From the NCBI RefSeq assembly GCF_004795895.1, contig NZ_CP039250.1, forward strand, positions 496,001-560,000: a DNA stretch of 64,000 bases. The letters are read 5' to 3'. Made by a program: the position numbers and the translations under genes. Shown here in pieces: positions 1 through 9,042 of the stretch; within the stretch, counting starts at the first letter, position 1, and every line of letters begins with the position of its first letter. Under the pieces are notes generated by a model. The model was not told the DNA's origin and ran no database searches. It saw only the letters and a list, made by a program, of their open reading frames with translations. Source of the DNA: Sphingopyxis sp. PAMC25046 (GTDB lineage Bacteria; Pseudomonadota; Alphaproteobacteria; Sphingomonadales; Sphingomonadaceae).

Positions 1-177
1 CAGCTGTGGGCTGCGCGGCCGGTGCTGGGCAATGGCGGGTATCGCGGGCCGGTGCAGGGCCTCTATATGTGCGGCGCCGGGACGCATCCGGGCGGCGGCG
101 TCACCGGGGCACCGGGACATAACGCCGCGCAGGTGATCCTACGCGACCGGGGATTCTTCGCCCCGCGCTGGCGCTGA
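1..177 (+). CDS. FAD-dependent oxidoreductase, phytoene-desaturase-like, C-terminal end (partial)
   Basis: Only the last 58 codons are in the window; the gene begins upstream. The frame contains [20 protein letters not shown], a glycine-rich block typical of the C-terminal FAD-contacting segment of phytoene-dehydrogenase-like and PYROXD2-like NAD(P)/FAD oxidoreductases. It ends at a TGA at 175-177 after the residues FFAPRWR. The tail overlaps the convergent permease gene on the other strand by 39 bases. The substrate cannot be judged from this fragment; in sphingomonads such proteins are often annotated only as oxidoreductases. Confidence 0.8.
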   Translation, partial: QLWAARPVLGNGGYRGPVQGLYMCGAGTHPGGGVTGAPGHNAAQVILRDRGFFAPRWR

Positions 178-1449
178 CAGTCGTGTCCAGACATAGAGCG
201 GCAGCCCCGCGACCATCAGGATCAGGCTCATCGCGCTGACGCCGATCCCGGCGCCCCACAGCGTCCATATCGCATAGGCGAGCCCCGCGAGCGCGACCGG
301 GATCGCGACGCGCAAGCGCAACGCCGCCGCGGCGCAGGCGAGGTAGAGCCACAAGGTCACCGAGGTCGAGAGGATCGCCATGAAGGTGAACATCTCGGCG
401 GTCGATTTGCTGCTGTTGAGGATGACGCAGACGGTCGCGATGACGCTCGACAGCAGCAGCGCGGCGGCGGGGGTGCCGTGGCGGTTCGTCTTTGCGAACC
501 AGGCGGGAAGCAGCCCCTGTTCGGCAAGCCGCGCGGGCTGTTCGGCCTGGATCAGCGTCCAGCCGTTGAGCGCGCCGAGCGCGCTCACCGCGGCAAAGGC
601 GGCGATCCACACCGCGGGGCCGTGCCCCCAATAGGTTTCGGCGAACAGCGCGAAGGGCGCTTCAGACGTCGCGACCGCGGCGGCGGGGAGCATCAGCGCG
701 ATCGCCGAGCAGACGATCAGATAGAGGAGGCCGGTTGCGAGGGTGCCGATGATCGTCGCGCGCGGGATGGTGACCGTCGGATTCGCGACCTTGTCGGCGG
801 CGACGCTCGCCGATTCGAAACCGAGTAGTGCCCATAAAGTCAAGATCGCCGAGCCGCTGACGGCGGTCAGCGACAGGCCCTCGGCGGGGAAAGGCGTGAT
901 TGCCACGGGTTCGCTACGTCCGAAGGCGATGGGGATCAGCACGACGATGGTGACGAGCGGGATCAGCTTGATCGCGAGCGTGAGGATCTGGAAGCGCCCC
1001 GCCGCGCGTGCGCCTTGCCAGTTGATCGCGGTGACGAGCCAGATCAGCGCGATCGTCGAGATCGCCATATGATCGCCGATCGCGGGAACGAAGAGGCTGA
1101 GGAAGGAAACGCTCGCCACCGCGAGCGTGACGTTCGCGGTCCACACCGACACCCAATAAGCCCAGCCGATCATAAAGCTGGGGACGCGCCCGAAGGCGCG
1201 TTCGACGAAACCCGTCGGCCCGCTCGCGGCGGGAAACGCTACCGTCAGCCGTGCGATGACGAAAGCGAGCGCGAGCGCGCCGGCGATCGTGATCGCCCAG
1301 CCGGCGACGCCATTCCAGCCGAAGGGCGCGAGGCTGGCGGGGAGCAGGAACACGCCCGACCCGATCATATTGCCCATCACCAGCGCGATGCACAACGAAA
1401 GGCCGAGCTTGCGGCCCGGCCCTTCATTAACGGTGGAGGAATCGGTCAC
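139..1449 (-). CDS. APC-family amino acid permease
   Basis: A 436-residue, strongly hydrophobic protein with about twelve membrane segments. Near the N-terminus it carries the APC-superfamily signature [19 protein letters not shown], whose GSG turn in TM1 lies at the substrate site of arginine/agmatine-antiporter relatives. [15 protein letters not shown] later fits the TM6 region of the same family. The start is a GTG four bases after the stop of the TonB receptor gene, so the two are probably co-transcribed and may move related nitrogenous substrates across the outer and then the inner membrane. The exact substrate is not deducible. The 3' end overlaps the convergent oxidoreductase by 39 bases. 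Confidence 0.88.
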   Translation of the reverse strand: MTDSSTVNEGPGRKLGLSLCIALVMGNMIGSGVFLLPASLAPFGWNGVAGWAITIAGALALAFVIARLTVAFPAASGPTGFVERAFGRVPSFMIGWAYWVSVWTANVTLAVASVSFLSLFVPAIGDHMAISTIALIWLVTAINWQGARAAGRFQILTLAIKLIPLVTIVVLIPIAFGRSEPVAITPFPAEGLSLTAVSGSAILTLWALLGFESASVAADKVANPTVTIPRATIIGTLATGLLYLIVCSAIALMLPAAAVATSEAPFALFAETYWGHGPAVWIAAFAAVSALGALNGWTLIQAEQPARLAEQGLLPAWFAKTNRHGTPAAALLLSSVIATVCVILNSSKSTAEMFTFMAILSTSVTLWLYLACAAAALRLRVAIPVALAGLAYAIWTLWGAGIGVSAMSLILMVAGLPLYVWTRLSAPARGEESPVA

Positions 1450-1453
1450 CCGG

Positions 1454-3880
1454 TCAGAATTCCTTGCTGACCTTGATACCGATCAGGCGCGGCCGCACGA
1501 CCGTATCATAGAAGACGCCGCCGTTCGCGGTGACCCCGTCGGGGTCGCCGCAGGTGGTTTCGAGGCACTGGACCCCCGCGTTGATCACACCGTTGCTGTC
1601 GAACAGGTTCGTCGCGAAAAGCTCGGCCTTCCAGCTCTCGCCCTTCACCCCGACGCTGACGTCCGCGGTTGTATAAGCGTCAAACATGCCCTTGATGCCG
1701 TTTTCGAGCGTGCGCACGTCGCTGCGTCTTTTTCCGATATGATTGACCGCGAACTGGACATGCGCGCCAAGGTCGCCGACGGGGAATTCGTAGCGCGCGA
1801 CGATATTGCCCTTGAACTTTGGCGTCACCGGCAGGCTCGTGCCCTTCGGCGCGAGCAGCGCATTGTCGGCGCCGTCTGCGCCGGGCAGCGTACAGTCGAA
1901 GGCGTCATTGGCGATCGCGCAGAAATCGCGGCGGATCTCGGCGTCGTTGTAGCTCATGCCCGCGTTGATCGAGAAGCCGTTCTGCCGGTAACCGAGGTCG
2001 AGTTCGATGCCGCGGATGCGCGCGACACCCGCATTGCGGATCTCGCTGAGCCCGTTGAGGCCGAGGAAGGAGAGCTGGATGTCGTTCCAGTCCTGCTGAT
2101 AGATCGCACCGTTGAAACGCACCGGCCCCCAGCTCGTCTTCCACCCGAATTCATAATTGTCGAGCGTGTCCGAGCCATAGGGCGGGAGCGATCCGCGCCG
2201 GTTGATTCCGCCCGGACGGAAGCCGCGCGACCAGGTCGCATAGACGAGCGCATCGTCGCTGAACTTGTAGGTCAGGTTAAGCTTGTGGATGAAGTCGGTC
2301 TTCTTCGTCCTTTTGTCGAGGTTGGTACAGGGCGATCCGTCGACCACCGCCGGTCCCTGGCACGCATAGACCGGATTGCTGCTGAAGCCGGGATTGTTGT
2401 AACCGAAGAAACCGACAAGGCTGTTGTCATATTTATACACGCGCCCGCCGCCGGTCAGCGTGAGCTTGTCGGTGATGTCGAAGCTGATCTCGCCGAAGGC
2501 GGCATAGTCGCGGTCGACGCGAATCTGCTTGGTCAGCCAGATATTGTCGACGGTGCCGGGCACCTGCAGGTCGTCGGAGAGGCCGTCGATGATATAATGC
2601 TGTTCGATGTTATGCTTCTGCCGCTGCCAGAAGACGCCGCCGATGAAGCGGATGCGCGCGTCGGCGGGCGAGGCGACGCGCGCTTCGAAGAAGTTGCGCC
2701 GATAGCGGTCGATGCCCCGGATATATTGGTTCGGGCTGATCTGGTCGCCCGCATTGTCGTAAAGATAGACCGCGGAGCCATAAAGCGCGTCGTAGAAATA
2801 GGCATAGTCCGAATAGTCGCTCTGGACGTCGGTCTTGCGGCGCAGGTGCCCGCCGGTGACGGTGAGGTCCCAGTTGCCGAGCTTGCCCTCGATCGTCAGC
2901 GCGGCCTGCAGCCATTTGTCCTTCGACGATTCGGGATTGTACTGGACGGTCTGGAGCTTGCCGGTGACCGCGCTCGAGCGTTCCTGCGCGAAGCTGCCGT
3001 TGGTTTTCTGGATCTGGCCCATGATCGTCGGGCGCAATGTCCAGTCGTCGTCGAGATCGATGCCGAGCGCGAGGCGCGCGCCATATGTGTCGGCATCGTT
3101 GTAATTTTTCTCGGCGAGGTCCGCATTGGTCTGCACGATGTCGTCGCCAGGCAGGTCAACCAGATCGTCGCCGACGAATCGCTTGATCGGATAGGTGCGG
3201 CTGCCCGGGATATTGTCGATATAACCCGCGTCGTGACGATACCAGCCGACGAGGCGCAGCGCCGCCCGCTCGCCGAGCGGGGCGTTGATGAAGCCCTCCA
3301 CGACGCCGCCGAAATCGCCGTGCGCGACATTGTTGAGCTCGACTCCGACCTCGCCATAGGTGCCGCTGGTATCGGGCTGGTTGGTGACGAGCTTGATCGT
3401 GCCCGCCATCGAACTCGCGCCATAGAGCGTGCCCTGCGGCCCCGCGAGCGCCTCGACGCGCGCAAGGTCATAGGCGTGGATGTCGAGCGCGCCCTGGATC
3501 GTCGTGATCGGCATTTCGTCGAGATAGGTGCCGACCGTCGGCAGCGACGCCGAATGGTTGGCATTTTCGCCCGATGCGACGCCACGGAAATAGACCTGGC
3601 TGAAGCCGGGGGCGGCGGTCTGGATCGTCACCGACGGCAGGAATTTCACGACATCCTGGAATTCCTTGACCTGCAGCTCGTCGAGCCGTTCGGTCCCGAT
3701 CGCGGTGATCGCGAGCGGCACATCCTGTAAATTCTGTTCGCGTTTCGACGCGGTGACCACGATATCGCGGTCGTCGTTGGTGTTGGCTTGCTGCGCGAGC
3801 GCGGTTCCCGACGAGCACAATATCGTGCTTCCGAGCAGGAAAACGCCGCTGGTCGTGAATACTGTCGATAGCTTCCGCAT
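1454..3880 (-). CDS. TonB-dependent outer-membrane receptor
   Basis: An 808-residue protein with an N-terminal signal peptide (cleavage likely after GTALA, about residue 29), a TonB-box-like DIVVTASKREQ, a plug domain (PLAITAIG, GPQGTLYGASSMAGTIKLVT) and a long beta-barrel ending in the outer-membrane signature IKVSKEF with terminal Phe. A GAGGGGGAT ribosome-binding site lies just before the ATG at 3880. It should import a scarce substrate across the outer membrane with TonB/ExbBD energy. Downstream, four bases away, is an APC permease; upstream is a TPR sulfotransferase. The ligand is unknown; the permease makes amino acids or peptides a reasonable guess, which is inference. Confidence 0.93.
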   Translation of the reverse strand: MRKLSTVFTTSGVFLLGSTILCSSGTALAQQANTNDDRDIVVTASKREQNLQDVPLAITAIGTERLDELQVKEFQDVVKFLPSVTIQTAAPGFSQVYFRGVASGENANHSASLPTVGTYLDEMPITTIQGALDIHAYDLARVEALAGPQGTLYGASSMAGTIKLVTNQPDTSGTYGEVGVELNNVAHGDFGGVVEGFINAPLGERAALRLVGWYRHDAGYIDNIPGSRTYPIKRFVGDDLVDLPGDDIVQTNADLAEKNYNDADTYGARLALGIDLDDDWTLRPTIMGQIQKTNGSFAQERSSAVTGKLQTVQYNPESSKDKWLQAALTIEGKLGNWDLTVTGGHLRRKTDVQSDYSDYAYFYDALYGSAVYLYDNAGDQISPNQYIRGIDRYRRNFFEARVASPADARIRFIGGVFWQRQKHNIEQHYIIDGLSDDLQVPGTVDNIWLTKQIRVDRDYAAFGEISFDITDKLTLTGGGRVYKYDNSLVGFFGYNNPGFSSNPVYACQGPAVVDGSPCTNLDKRTKKTDFIHKLNLTYKFSDDALVYATWSRGFRPGGINRRGSLPPYGSDTLDNYEFGWKTSWGPVRFNGAIYQQDWNDIQLSFLGLNGLSEIRNAGVARIRGIELDLGYRQNGFSINAGMSYNDAEIRRDFCAIANDAFDCTLPGADGADNALLAPKGTSLPVTPKFKGNIVARYEFPVGDLGAHVQFAVNHIGKRRSDVRTLENGIKGMFDAYTTADVSVGVKGESWKAELFATNLFDSNGVINAGVQCLETTCGDPDGVTANGGVFYDTVVRPRLIGIKVSKEF

Positions 3881-3987
3881 GAGATCCCCCTCAAATGACA
3901 GTCATGTGACGGAGAATGACCGAGTGCAGCACAAGCGCAAGCATTGTTGTGCGGCGCAGCGGCCGTTGGTCGAAAATGTCGCGTGCT

Positions 3988-4003
3988 GTTGCGTAAAGGC
4001 AAC
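3988..4003. other. Small inverted repeat between sulfotransferase and TonB receptor genes
   Basis: GTTGC-N6-GCAAC lies 17 bases after the stop of the sulfotransferase gene and about 107 bases before the TonB receptor start. It lacks a following U-tract in the minus-strand transcript, so it is a weak terminator candidate and could instead be an operator for the receptor gene. The rest of the 140-base gap shows nothing else I can name. Confidence 0.3.
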
Positions 4004-4020
4004 GTTTTGCCGCGGCTCGC

Positions 4021-5835
4021 TCAGCCGAAATCGGTGGGTGCGGCCGGATAGGCGGTGAGCACGGGGCCAAGCCCCTCTTTCAATGGATCGAGCCATTTTT
4101 CATAGGGTCGCCATTGGCCGACGCCATCGCGGTTGATCGGGCGGCGCACCTGTTCGCTCGACGCGGTACGGACGGCGCGTGCGTTGGCGTGGAAGCTCAT
4201 GCAGGTGTCCTCGAACGGCTGCTCCAGCCAGGTGAGCAGCGCACGGACCTCGGCCTCGGGATCGTCGAGCAGGGCCTCGTGGATCACGCGGTGGACGCGG
4301 CCGGGCTGCACTGCATCGATATGCGCCATCAGCCGGACATAGTCGCGGTAATAGCTTCCGACATCTGCAAGGCCGTAGCTGAACGCCTGACCCTTGGCGA
4401 AATGTTGGCGGAAGTTGGAAAAGCAGCAGTCGAGCGGATGGCGCCGGGCGTCGATGATCTTTGCATTAGGCAGGATCAGGCGGATGAAGGCGATGTAGAG
4501 CCAGTTGTTCGGCAGCTTGTCGATATAGAATGGCTTGTCGGTCTTGCGCTGGATCGCGGTGCGCTCGAGGAACGCCGCGCCCAGTTCCGCAAGCTGCTCG
4601 TGCGGGGTTTCGGCCAGCGCCTCGATCCAGCGGCGGCCGTCCTGCTTCACCTCGCGGCCGAGTCCGAGCGCGAGTGCGGGGATGTCGGGCAGCTCCATCG
4701 TGCCCTCGATCGCCGAATGGCAGCTAAGGATCTGTTCGATCAGCGTCGATCCCGCGCGTGGCATGCCCAGGATGAAGATCGGGTCGGGCGCCGGATCACC
4801 AGCATCGGCGCGCGCGTCGAAGAATTCGGGGGTGCAGGCGGCGATGATCGCGTCGACCGCGGCGCTGGTCTCGACGGCGCGATAGCCGAGCTGACCCGAC
4901 CGGATGGCGTTGCCCGCAACATAGTGGCGGAATGCGGGCTCATATTCGCGATCGTCGTCATAGGCCTTGCCGAGCGCGAAATGCAGGTGGAGCCGGTCGT
5001 CGGCGCGGGCGTCGCCTTGGGGTTTGGTGGCGACGAGCGCCGCCTCCATCGCTGCGCGCTCCTCCGGCCCAAAACGGATCGTCTTGAGATTGGCGAGGCT
5101 CCACCAGATTTCGCCGAGCCCGGGATCAGAGGCGAGCGCGCGGCGATAGGCGGCGATGCCGTCCTCCTGGCGCCCCACCGTCTTCAGCATATGGCCATAG
5201 CTCATCCACAGCTTGGCATGATCGGGAAAGCGGCGGGTCAGTTCCTCATAGAGCGCGAGCGCCTCGTCATAACCACCGATACGACCGAGCGCGGCGGCGC
5301 GGAGGTTGGCGTGCGCGGGATTTTCGGGATCGTCGCCGAGCACCGCATCGAGCGTTTCCGCGGCCTCGGCGAAGCGGTTTTGCTTGTAATAAACGGTTGC
5401 GAGATTGGCGCGCGCCGCGCCGAAGCCGGGCGCGAGCTGCAAGGCGCGCGACAGCAATTTTTCGGCGTCCTCATAACGCCCGATCCGGCCCGCGACCTCG
5501 GCGAGCATGCGGATCGCCGCGACGTCGGTCGCATCTTCGCGCAGCCGCTGCCGCAGCGCGCCCTCGGCATCGGGAAGCCGGTTTTCGGTCAGCGCCAGCG
5601 CCGCGGCGACCATCGCCTCGTCGTGGACCGTCGCTGACACCGCGGCAAGCGAGGCGGCCTGCGCCTCGTCCTCGCGGCCCAGCGCGCGCAGCGCCTGTGC
5701 GGCAAGCCGGTGCGCCGCCGCCGAGACCGGCACCGCGTCGATGATGGCCCGTGCCTGCGCGAGCGCCGCGCCGGGCTGGCCGTTCAAAAGCTGGCGGGCG
5801 TTGGCGAGCGCCTGGTCGAGCGTGACGGTCGCCAA
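4021..5835 (-). CDS. TPR-repeat sulfotransferase family protein
   Basis: A 604-residue protein in two parts. Residues about 5-330 are TPR-type helical repeats (for example EDAEKLLSRALQLAPGFGAA and EAAETLDAVLGDDPENPAHA). Residues about 350-590 are a sulfotransferase domain with the PAPS 5'-phosphosulfate loop ILGMPRAGSTLIEQIL at 355-370 and a downstream DARRHPLDCCFSNF that fits the 3'-phosphate-binding segment. The start is TTG at 5835, two bases after the stop of the DsbA-like gene, so translation is probably coupled. This class is frequent in sphingomonads next to TonB receptors. The acceptor is unknown; tyrosyl or carbohydrate sulfation are both possible. Confidence 0.9.
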   Translation of the reverse strand: MATVTLDQALANARQLLNGQPGAALAQARAIIDAVPVSAAAHRLAAQALRALGREDEAQAASLAAVSATVHDEAMVAAALALTENRLPDAEGALRQRLREDATDVAAIRMLAEVAGRIGRYEDAEKLLSRALQLAPGFGAARANLATVYYKQNRFAEAAETLDAVLGDDPENPAHANLRAAALGRIGGYDEALALYEELTRRFPDHAKLWMSYGHMLKTVGRQEDGIAAYRRALASDPGLGEIWWSLANLKTIRFGPEERAAMEAALVATKPQGDARADDRLHLHFALGKAYDDDREYEPAFRHYVAGNAIRSGQLGYRAVETSAAVDAIIAACTPEFFDARADAGDPAPDPIFILGMPRAGSTLIEQILSCHSAIEGTMELPDIPALALGLGREVKQDGRRWIEALAETPHEQLAELGAAFLERTAIQRKTDKPFYIDKLPNNWLYIAFIRLILPNAKIIDARRHPLDCCFSNFRQHFAKGQAFSYGLADVGSYYRDYVRLMAHIDAVQPGRVHRVIHEALLDDPEAEVRALLTWLEQPFEDTCMSFHANARAVRTASSEQVRRPINRDGVGQWRPYEKWLDPLKEGLGPVLTAYPAAPTDFG

Positions 5836-5837
5836 GC

Positions 5838-7439
5838 TCAGCTTTTCGCCGCGCGGGCCTTGCCGACCGCTTGACGCAGCGCGTCATAGCCGATCTGGCC
5901 TTGGAACAGCTGATCGCCGACGATCCAGGTCGGGGTGGCGTTGAGCTGGAGCTGGGTCGCGATCGCGAGGTTGCTGTCGAGCTCGCGCTGGAACAGCGCC
6001 TCGTTCGCGGTCGCGTCGGCGCTGCCGTCGGTCACGACACCTGCCTTTTCCGCCGCGGCCGCGATGGCGGCGGGTTCGAGCGACGACGCCTGGAACATCG
6101 CATGGTGGAAGGCGTCATATTTGCCTTGCCGCGCGGCGGCGAGCGCCATGATCGCGGCGTCGCGGCTCTGCGGGGCGATGATCGGCAGTTCGCGGAATAC
6201 GACCTTGAGGCGTCGGTCCTCGCGGATCAGCCGGTCGACGTCGGGCACGCTCGCGCGGCAGAAGCCGCAGGCATAGTCGGTGAAGACGACGAGGGTGACG
6301 TCGCCGTCGGCATTACCCGCCCACGCACCGGCATAGGGCTTCTCGAGCGCGGGACGGATCCCGTCGATCGCCTTCGCGATCTGGCTGTTGCGCTGGGCTT
6401 CGAGCGCCTCGGGAATGATCTGAGGGTTCGCCTTGATATAGTCGGCGACGATGGTCTCGACCTCGCCCTTGCTCATCCCGCCGCCGAACCGTCCGCCGAG
6501 CCAGAAGGCGAGCGCGATCAGCAACAGGCCGCCGAGCGTCAGACCCCATATGCGAGTGGAAACGCCTTCCATCCCGGTCCCCTTGATTTGCGGCAGATGC
6601 CGCGACGCCATCGCTTTGGCGGCTACAGGCTTTTTCGCCGATGGGGCGATCGGCGATCGGTCGTCGCCTTCCCTCCCGTTCGCCGTGCTTTCCGGCGCCG
6701 GCTTTGCCATCACCGGAATCGCGGTCTCGCCGGCGAACAGCGGCAGGTCGGGCGCGGCCGCCGTCGTGGTGGCGGCTTCCTCGCGCGCGAGCAATTGTTC
6801 GAGCCCCGACGGTGGCGGTGTCAGATCCTCGCGCGCCGCCGGGCGCAGCTTGGTCGCGGCGTCGCCCAGCTGCTCGCGAAGGCTTTCGCTGCCCGCCTTG
6901 GCGATATCGACGACGCCCGCCCTGGTTTTGCCTGCAACCGCGCCGAGCTCGCGCCCGGCGTCGCTCGACAGCTTCCGGGCCTTGTCTCCGAGCGCCATCT
7001 TCTCCCAGGCCTCGCCGCTCGCCTTGGCCGCGGCGCGGCCCGCCTGCGCCGATCCGCGCCCGGCGGCGCGCGCGGCGCGGACGGTGACAGCGCCGGTTTT
7101 CGCGGCGAGTTCGCGCGAGCGGCGCGGAATCTCCATCGCCTCGACGCGCGCGGGGATGTCGGCGCGTTCGCCGACGCGGATCGTCCAGTCGGCAAACGCC
7201 TCGGCGCCGTCGCGGATACGGTCCCACAGATTTGCGGCGCCTGCCTTGATCGCTTCAGGCTTCACCAGCGGCTCGCCGCGCGGCTTCTCGGGCTTGCTGT
7301 ATCGCGTAAGGTCGATGCCGACGGGAGGCTCTTCCTTCGGTTTCGCCAGTCCTTCGCCCTGCGTCGGCGCGCCCATGCCCGGCTTCGGCGCGGGGTCGCG
7401 CAGCCATGGCTGATAATAATCGTCTTTCTTGTCGGTCAC
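5838..7439 (-). CDS. Membrane-anchored DsbA-family thiol oxidoreductase with long N-terminal extension
   Basis: The 533-residue frame ends in a DsbA-like thioredoxin fold: VVFTDYACGFCRASVPDVDR puts the CGFC redox pair at 391-394, followed by FRELPIIAPQS and the cis-proline region NATPTWIVG. A single membrane helix (IWGLTLGGLLLIALAFWLGG, about 298-317) precedes it, so the domain should be periplasmic. Residues 1-290 form a Lys/Pro-rich then Ala-rich helical, low-complexity cytoplasmic region, unusual for DsbA. The annotated start is GTG at 7439. An internal ATG at 6572 (MEGVSTR, residue 290) has an AAGGGGA site about five bases upstream and would make an ordinary 244-residue DsbA-like protein. 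Next to a M48 protease and a TPR sulfotransferase gene. Confidence 0.85.
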   Translation of the reverse strand: MTDKKDDYYQPWLRDPAPKPGMGAPTQGEGLAKPKEEPPVGIDLTRYSKPEKPRGEPLVKPEAIKAGAANLWDRIRDGAEAFADWTIRVGERADIPARVEAMEIPRRSRELAAKTGAVTVRAARAAGRGSAQAGRAAAKASGEAWEKMALGDKARKLSSDAGRELGAVAGKTRAGVVDIAKAGSESLREQLGDAATKLRPAAREDLTPPPSGLEQLLAREEAATTTAAAPDLPLFAGETAIPVMAKPAPESTANGREGDDRSPIAPSAKKPVAAKAMASRHLPQIKGTGMEGVSTRIWGLTLGGLLLIALAFWLGGRFGGGMSKGEVETIVADYIKANPQIIPEALEAQRNSQIAKAIDGIRPALEKPYAGAWAGNADGDVTLVVFTDYACGFCRASVPDVDRLIREDRRLKVVFRELPIIAPQSRDAAIMALAAARQGKYDAFHHAMFQASSLEPAAIAAAAEKAGVVTDGSADATANEALFQRELDSNLAIATQLQLNATPTWIVGDQLFQGQIGYDALRQAVGKARAAKS

Positions 7440-7495
7440 TTATCGCCCTCGAGCATCACGGTATTGCGATGCGCTACCCCTGTCTGCACCCGAAT

Positions 7496-8899
7496 CTAAC
7501 GCCGTTTGCGCTCGCGTTCCACCTCGGCGCGAGCCACCATCGAAATATCCTGTGCACGGATCCAGTCGGGGGAGCCTTGGGGCAGTCCCTGCATCGCCAT
7601 TTCGGCATTACGCAGCGCGAGCCCCGCCTGTCCACCCTCAAGGCTGTAGCGCTCGGCCGAGGCGAGCGCCGCGCGCGCCTGATCGCCCTTGTTCGCATAG
7701 ACGATGCCGAGTTGATACCAGGCAAAGGGATTCTGGTTGTCGAGTGCAACCGCGGTTTTCAGTACGCGCTCGGCCTCGGGATAGTTGGCCGGATCCTCGG
7801 TCGCGATCAGCGCATGGCCCAATGTCGCGCTGATCAATGGCTGCGAGCGCGACTGCGACACCGCCTTGCGCAAGGGGGGGATCGCCTCCTTGGGCCGCCC
7901 CGATTCGAGCAGCACCTGGCCTTCAAGCTCGAGAAAATAGGGATCGTTCGGATTCGTCGCGAGTAATCCCTCGACCTCTGCCAGAGCCTTTTGCGGATAG
8001 GCGCTCTTGTGCCAGGCATAGGCGCGGGCATAGCGCGCCGGGATGCTGCTGTTGCTTTCGGGGAATTTGCGCAACGTCCGCTCCGGCTCTGACATATAGC
8101 CCGACAGCTTGGCCTTGATCCGCTGGAATCTTTTCTCGATCGCGGGATCGGCGGGTTTGTCCCATGCCGGATCGATGACATAGACCTCGCGCAGCGTCTG
8201 GATGCGGTCGCCCGACATCGGGTGGGTGCGACCATAGGCCTGATCGTCGTCCTGCTTCACCGCATAGCGGAATTCGAGATTTTGCAGTTTCTTGAAGAAG
8301 GCGAGGCTGCCGCGGCCGCTAATCCCGGCCTTCGACAGATATTGCGCTCCTGCGGCGTCGGCCGTCGATTCCTGGACGCGGCTGAAGGCGAGAAACTTGC
8401 CGAGCGCAGCCTGCTGGCCCGCCATCATGATGCCCATGCCGGCTTCACCGCCGCCCGCCGCGATCGCCGCGGCGCCGAGCAGCAGGCTGAGCAACGAGAT
8501 GCCGCTCGCCGCTTTCGCGCCTTCGTTGACGCGGATCGCGTGACCGCCCATCACATGTCCGAGTTCGTGGGCGAGCACCCCTTGCACCTCTTCGGCGCTG
8601 TCGGCGGCTTCGATCAAACCGCTAAAGACATAGATGTCCTGGCTGCCCGCGACGAAGGCGTTGATGCTGCGGTCGCCGAGCAGATGGACACGCACCTGCC
8701 CCGGCTGAAGCCCCGCCGCTACGGTGAGCGGGTCCATCATGTCCCGGAACAGCGCCTCGGTCTCGGCGTCGCGCAGGATCGATTGTGCCATTGCCGGGCG
8801 CATCGCGATCGCGAACATCGCCAGCAAGATCAGCAGGATACGAAAAAGGGGGCGCAACGTCGACGCCCCGGACGCGGGTTGCGGCGGGAAAGCGGTCAT
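7496..8899 (-). CDS. M48-family periplasmic metalloprotease with C-terminal TPRs (BepA-like)
   Basis: A 467-residue protein. I chose the ATG at 8899 (MTAFPPQ) over an upstream one at 8944 because AGAAGGGCAGGG lies just before it and a hydrophobic signal peptide ending AMA follows. The zinc site is HELGH at 111-115 with the third ligand Glu at about 177 in ESTADAAG, as in M48 peptidases. The C-terminal 180 residues carry TPR-like repeats (KALAEVEGLLATNPNDPYF, EAERVLKTAVALDNQNPFA). This order matches BepA/YfgC, which degrades or assembles outer-membrane proteins in the periplasm. The link to the neighbouring DsbA-like gene (56 bases away) suggests envelope quality control, by inference. Confidence 0.9.
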   Translation of the reverse strand: MTAFPPQPASGASTLRPLFRILLILLAMFAIAMRPAMAQSILRDAETEALFRDMMDPLTVAAGLQPGQVRVHLLGDRSINAFVAGSQDIYVFSGLIEAADSAEEVQGVLAHELGHVMGGHAIRVNEGAKAASGISLLSLLLGAAAIAAGGGEAGMGIMMAGQQAALGKFLAFSRVQESTADAAGAQYLSKAGISGRGSLAFFKKLQNLEFRYAVKQDDDQAYGRTHPMSGDRIQTLREVYVIDPAWDKPADPAIEKRFQRIKAKLSGYMSEPERTLRKFPESNSSIPARYARAYAWHKSAYPQKALAEVEGLLATNPNDPYFLELEGQVLLESGRPKEAIPPLRKAVSQSRSQPLISATLGHALIATEDPANYPEAERVLKTAVALDNQNPFAWYQLGIVYANKGDQARAALASAERYSLEGGQAGLALRNAEMAMQGLPQGSPDWIRAQDISMVARAEVERERKRR

Positions 8900-9042
8900 C
8901 CCTGCCCTTCTTGCGCCGCGCGCCTGAACCCCGAGTGAAGCCATGGGGCTTATTGGAGTTCAGGTCGCGCGGACGCAAGGTCAGCTTGCGATTTCTGCGA
9001 TCAGTTGCCGCCGATCAGTTGCGGCCCGATCGGCCTGGATGA

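Noticed and set aside
1256..3730. An 824-codon open frame on the plus strand, antisense to the TonB receptor
   Set aside because: It is the complement of a well-supported receptor gene, with low-complexity, Arg/Asp/Val-rich sequence and no family pattern; such antisense frames are common in GC-rich DNA.
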